Shown here: positions 61,215 to 64,000 of the stretch, one piece after another
How positions within the stretch are numbered: position 1 is the stretch's first letter
Layout of the letters: each line of letters opens with the position of its first letter
NCBI GenBank assembly: GCA_032654645.1
Contig: JAULAW010000005.1
Coordinates: 248,001 to 312,000, forward strand
Reading direction: 5' to 3'
Source: CAITJF01 sp032654645
Lineage (GTDB): Bacteria; Pseudomonadota; Gammaproteobacteria; Burkholderiales; Gallionellaceae
DNA length: 64,000 nt
The notes under the pieces: model-generated
The model's database searches: none
Told to the model about the DNA's origin: nothing
The model's input: only the letters and a program-made list of their open reading frames with translations
Made by a program: the position numbers and the translations under genes

Positions 61215-61920
61215 CGGGCCGCACCGGTGCCGGGGCAAAAACTTTTCGTACCCGCCGATACCCTGCCGCACAACAAAACAAACCGCGACAACATGCCCGA
61301 CTATCGTCGCGCCAACAGGGAGGGAGGATGTTATTTTTTCACGGTGAACACATTGCGCCGACAACCGTTTCTGGTTGACGCGGATGTTCGCGCCGCCCTG
61401 CGCGATGCGATTGAAACGGTGAGAGCGACATTGCCGTTCGCCATAGACGCATGGGTATTGTTGCCCGACCATCTGCATTGCCTGTGGACGTTGCCGCCGG
61501 GGGATGCGGATTTTGCCGCGCGCTGGCGGTTGATTAAAACGAAGGTGACGCAACGTTGCGGGGACAGGCTGATGCGCGACGAATACATGACCGCCCGCCG
61601 CAAAGAAAAACGGCAAGGGTCGCTGTGGCAACACCGTTATTGGGAACATTTGATTCGAGACGAGCGCGATTTTGCCCGGCATGCGGATTACATCCATCGG
61701 AACCCGGTCAAGCACGGCCATGTGAAATGCGTGGCGGATTGGCCGTATTCCAGCTTTCACCGCTACGTGAAAGCGGGGATTTATCCGCCGGATTGGGCGG
61801 GGCGGCACACACCGGTGCCGGGACAAGAGTTTTTCGTACCCGCCGAAGCCAAATGGCGGGTATGACGAAGGTCGGGTATCAATGAATGGCGGGTGTGACC
61901 CGCCCTACTCTACTCATGTG
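61215..61920 (+). mobile_element. REP-associated transposase unit with flanking direct repeats
   Basis: A block of about 43 bp (ACCGGTGCCGGGGCAAAA and TTTTCGTACCCGCCGA, about 61215-61257) is repeated after most of the transposase gene (about 61797-61845, with small changes). The 3' side continues with GGCGGGTATGACGAAGG and GGCGGGTGTGACCCGCCC, REP-like palindromes. The layout is that of RAYT genes embedded in REP sequences. Confidence 0.65.
61293..61865 (+). CDS. REP-associated tyrosine transposase (RAYT, Y1 type)
   Basis: This is a protein of 190 residues. The HUH motif is in LLPDHLHCLWTLPPGD and the catalytic Tyr in HADYIHRNPVKHGHV; WPYSSFHRYVKAGIYPPDWAG is another family landmark. The ATG at 61293 gives MPDYRRANREGGCYFFTVN, the usual start. 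The last 20 residues are encoded inside the right-hand direct repeat. Confidence 0.92.
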   Translation: MPDYRRANREGGCYFFTVNTLRRQPFLVDADVRAALRDAIETVRATLPFAIDAWVLLPDHLHCLWTLPPGDADFAARWRLIKTKVTQRCGDRLMRDEYMTARRKEKRQGSLWQHRYWEHLIRDERDFARHADYIHRNPVKHGHVKCVADWPYSSFHRYVKAGIYPPDWAGRHTPVPGQEFFVPAEAKWRV

Positions 61921-61939
61921 TACCGATACGGAGACAGTC

Positions 61940-63058
61940 ATGAAAAATCATGTTTTTGGAAAATCGGGATTATTGACGTATGCGTTCGCGTGCGGCGTTT
62001 TTGTTATGACTTTATCCAGCGGGCCTGCCTGGGCCGTTTGGTGCGCGACATCGGAGTGCAGCAGATGCGGCAGCCACGGTTGGAGCAAGCGCGAAGAATG
62101 CAGGTTTGACAGCCAGGCCGCATGCAACAGTGAGATTGCCAGGGTCAAACGTGAACAGAGTATCGCTGCCGCCGTCTATACCTGTTATGAGCATGGCTCC
62201 GGTAATTCCACATCCGCCAGCGGCAACGAAGCTCTCATAGCGAAGTCAACCGAGGGTTTAGTGCAGGGCATAATGAGCGGCGATGCAAACTTGACCAGCA
62301 TGTCGGTGCTTGGTTTAGGTGTTGCAAGCTTTCTTGGGATGGCGCAAGGCGATCCCAAAGCTGAGGCCAAACTGAAAGCAGAAACTGCAGCCCGTGAGGT
62401 GGCTCTCGAAGCGGAAAGAAAACGCGCCGAGCAACAGGAAATCAAAAAGCACGAGGACATGAAAAACCGGCTTCTCGGCAATATGATGGATGCTGGCGAG
62501 CCATCGCAGCTTGGCCTGATGGGCGTTGATTCCGGGCCAAGGCTCAGCCTGATGACCGACGACCTTCAGGTCAGAGTAGCACCGGGGGCGTTAGGCAGCA
62601 CCGAAGTGATTCCGACCGGAACGGGTTCGCCTTCCGCCGAGCAAGGGCTGCAGCTCATGCTGGGCGACGATGCGGAAAGAAGCGGCATGCAAGCCAGACA
62701 AGGTTTCGATACCAAGGGAAAAATAAAAGGTGGCAAAGTGCCCCCTCCGCCACCGACGCCTAAAATGTCGCCAGTCTACAAACAACTAAACTTGAACATC
62801 CTCAAAATCAAACTCAAAAAGAACGAAGCCGAAGAGCAAACGCTCAAGGACCAGCTCACGAAACTTCAGCATGCTCCCAAGCCCGATCCGTTAGCGATAA
62901 GCCAGGTGCAGGAAAAAATTGTCGCCAAAGAAACGGAAAAGAAAAAGATCATGCTGGATTTGACGGCTGAGGATCCCGATGCCTCTGGGGCGGATCAGGC
63001 ATCAGGCAACACGGGTTCGACTTCTGGAAATACATCTGCCAAGGGAGCGCCGCAATGA
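61940..63058 (+). CDS. Exported coiled-coil protein of unknown function
   Basis: This is a protein of 372 residues. A signal peptide (cleavage near AWA-V) is followed by a Cys-rich segment (VWCATSECSRCGSHGWSKREECRF...CNSEIA...YTCYEHG), a Gly/Ser stretch, an EA-rich helix (KAEAKLKAETAAREVALEAERKRAEQQEIKKHEDM), a disordered middle with a PPPPPPTP run, and a second coiled coil near residue 300-355. GGAG before 61940 sets the start. The stop overlaps the next start (ATGA). No known domain is recognised; a structural or adaptor role in the periplasm fits. Confidence 0.75.
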   Translation: MKNHVFGKSGLLTYAFACGVFVMTLSSGPAWAVWCATSECSRCGSHGWSKREECRFDSQAACNSEIARVKREQSIAAAVYTCYEHGSGNSTSASGNEALIAKSTEGLVQGIMSGDANLTSMSVLGLGVASFLGMAQGDPKAEAKLKAETAAREVALEAERKRAEQQEIKKHEDMKNRLLGNMMDAGEPSQLGLMGVDSGPRLSLMTDDLQVRVAPGALGSTEVIPTGTGSPSAEQGLQLMLGDDAERSGMQARQGFDTKGKIKGGKVPPPPPTPKMSPVYKQLNLNILKIKLKKNEAEEQTLKDQLTKLQHAPKPDPLAISQVQEKIVAKETEKKKIMLDLTAEDPDASGADQASGNTGSTSGNTSAKGAPQ

Positions 63059-64000
63059 AAAACTTTATCCTCCGATTGCTGGCAGCAACCTGTTGCACTT
63101 GGGCGATCGCTGCCCATGCCGCCAAAATCACCCTCGACCCGCCTCCCGATGTGCCGGTCAGCTTGGGCGCGCACGAGTTCAAGGAATTGACGGCCAAGAG
63201 AAACGACTTGCTGACACAATTCGGAGAAGCTCAAGCAAAGATAGATAGCCAAGCGCGGGACTGCCATGAAGTTGCAGAAGACTCGCCCAAGGTGGGCGAA
63301 TGCAGGGCGAAGGCAAGCGAAGTGGGGATCATCGTCAAAAACTATCGTGTGGCTTTGGAGCAGTTTAATCACTTGTTGACTGAGAAACTGGCCCGCGCCA
63401 GGGACACAAATTGCGAGGCAGTTGCGCGCCAGGCCGAGCAAGACCGTGCACAGATTGAACGCCAGAGACGCACGAACGAAGCCAGCCAGGAAGAGCTCGC
63501 CGAGTGGAGCAAGCTCAATGAAGAAGCCCAAAAGAAAGCCGTGGAAGCGGCGCTGATGTTCACACTGAACGTGTACGCCGCCAATGTTGATAATGTTCGC
63601 AAGTCGCTGTCGAAGTTGGAGCGCCATGCTGACTATCTGGCCAAAATGGCGAAACAGTCCCGAAAACTCCAGGCCCGAACGAAATATCTCGCCAGGCTCG
63701 ATAGCACACTCGGAAAAGTTGGATTGAAGTGGGTGGACGTGATGGGAAGGACAGGATTGCAGCACGGCCTCGACATTGAAGAAGCGTGGAGCATCTCGCG
63801 CGATACCATGCACCATGAGTTTCGCGTTGCAAGCAAACACAATGAAGCAATGCGGGAAGCTCTCAAAGACCCCGGATTCAAGGAAGCTTTCACCGGAGAC
63901 GACATCGATACCCCCGGCATGGATGTCCTTACCACGCTTACGGATCATGCTGTAGAAGAATTAGGCAAGTTCGAGCTAGGCTTGCAAAGGTATGAAAAAT
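63055..64000 (+). CDS. Exported coiled-coil protein, 5' part (runs off the window)
   Basis: The ATG at 63055 overlaps the preceding stop. At least 315 codons are open to the end of the window with no stop. A signal peptide (cleavage near AHA-A) is followed by a long, charged helical region (QARDCHEVAEDSPKVGECRAKASEVG..., EQDRAQIERQRRTNEASQEELAEWSKLNEEAQKKAVEAA), with Cys spacing that could form disulfides. Translational coupling to the gene before suggests that the two products act together. No family is recognised. Confidence 0.8.
   Translation, partial: MKNFILRLLAATCCTWAIAAHAAKITLDPPPDVPVSLGAHEFKELTAKRNDLLTQFGEAQAKIDSQARDCHEVAEDSPKVGECRAKASEVGIIVKNYRVALEQFNHLLTEKLARARDTNCEAVARQAEQDRAQIERQRRTNEASQEELAEWSKLNEEAQKKAVEAALMFTLNVYAANVDNVRKSLSKLERHADYLAKMAKQSRKLQARTKYLARLDSTLGKVGLKWVDVMGRTGLQHGLDIEEAWSISRDTMHHEFRVASKHNEAMREALKDPGFKEAFTGDDIDTPGMDVLTTLTDHAVEELGKFELGLQRYEK

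Overview
The window looks like a chromosomal segment of a betaproteobacterium. Supporting signs are the order tpiA-secG-tRNA-Leu-nuoABCDEFGHIJKLMN, the block miaB-phoH-ybeY-corC, a DUF1841 protein, an Rnf fragment followed by nth, and many short palindromic repeats of the kind common in Nitrosomonadales and Gallionellaceae. The family-level placement is only a guess; the class-level one is well supported.

Layout. 1-5.8 kb is an accessory strip: two SEL1-repeat proteins, a stand-alone propeptide-like secreted protein, a MazG-like pyrophosphohydrolase, a methyltransferase, a ParE/Phd-type toxin-antitoxin pair and a broken ISKra4-type transposase. 5.8-15.6 kb holds a type I-beta DAHP synthase, an IS110 element, and a minus-strand run: rnfD, rnfG, rnfE, an HNH gene whose last codons carry an IS4-family element, a PhnA-like protein, nth, DUF1841 and a PduO-type cobalamin adenosyltransferase. 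rnfA, rnfB and rnfC are not next to rnfD. Instead there is a junction with an FNR-type site.

15.9-28.2 kb is the most unusual part, read on the plus strand. It encodes a Sec-exported NosZ-like protein that lacks several copper ligands, a c-type cytochrome, a double-Usp protein carrying five PCP_red repeats (the domain found at the C-terminus of the BchB subunit of dark protochlorophyllide reductase), a NirJ/AhbC-like radical SAM-SPASM protein carrying more PCP_red repeats, a HemY-like FAD oxidase, a periplasmic rhodanese, a second cytochrome c, a small DUF3330-like metal-binding protein and a 541-residue protein with a possible PilZ-like end. None of the usual nosR/D/F/Y/L genes is present. 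My reading is that this is an uncharacterised redox module in which a modified tetrapyrrole is made or handled and exported cytochromes and a NosZ-derived protein use it. That reading is inference.

28.2-33.2 kb holds greB, ssb, a 243-bp MITE-like element, a second IS4-family copy with a frameshift, tpiA, secG and tRNA-Leu(GAG). 33.3-47.9 kb is a complete 14-gene NADH dehydrogenase I operon. 48-56.9 kb has an orphan membrane histidine kinase, a prepilin-like protein behind a sigma-54-type promoter, a glycerol-phosphate group (GDPD phosphodiesterase, TDT-family transporter, GlpD, FGGY kinase) and a SEL1 protein with a 90-bp tandem repeat. 57-60.9 kb is miaB-phoH-ybeY-corC. 61-64 kb has a REP-associated tyrosine transposase between direct repeats and two overlapping secreted coiled-coil genes; the second runs off the end of the window.

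All family assignments were made by reading motifs, without database searches. Alignments to NosZ and to PCP_red are by eye.
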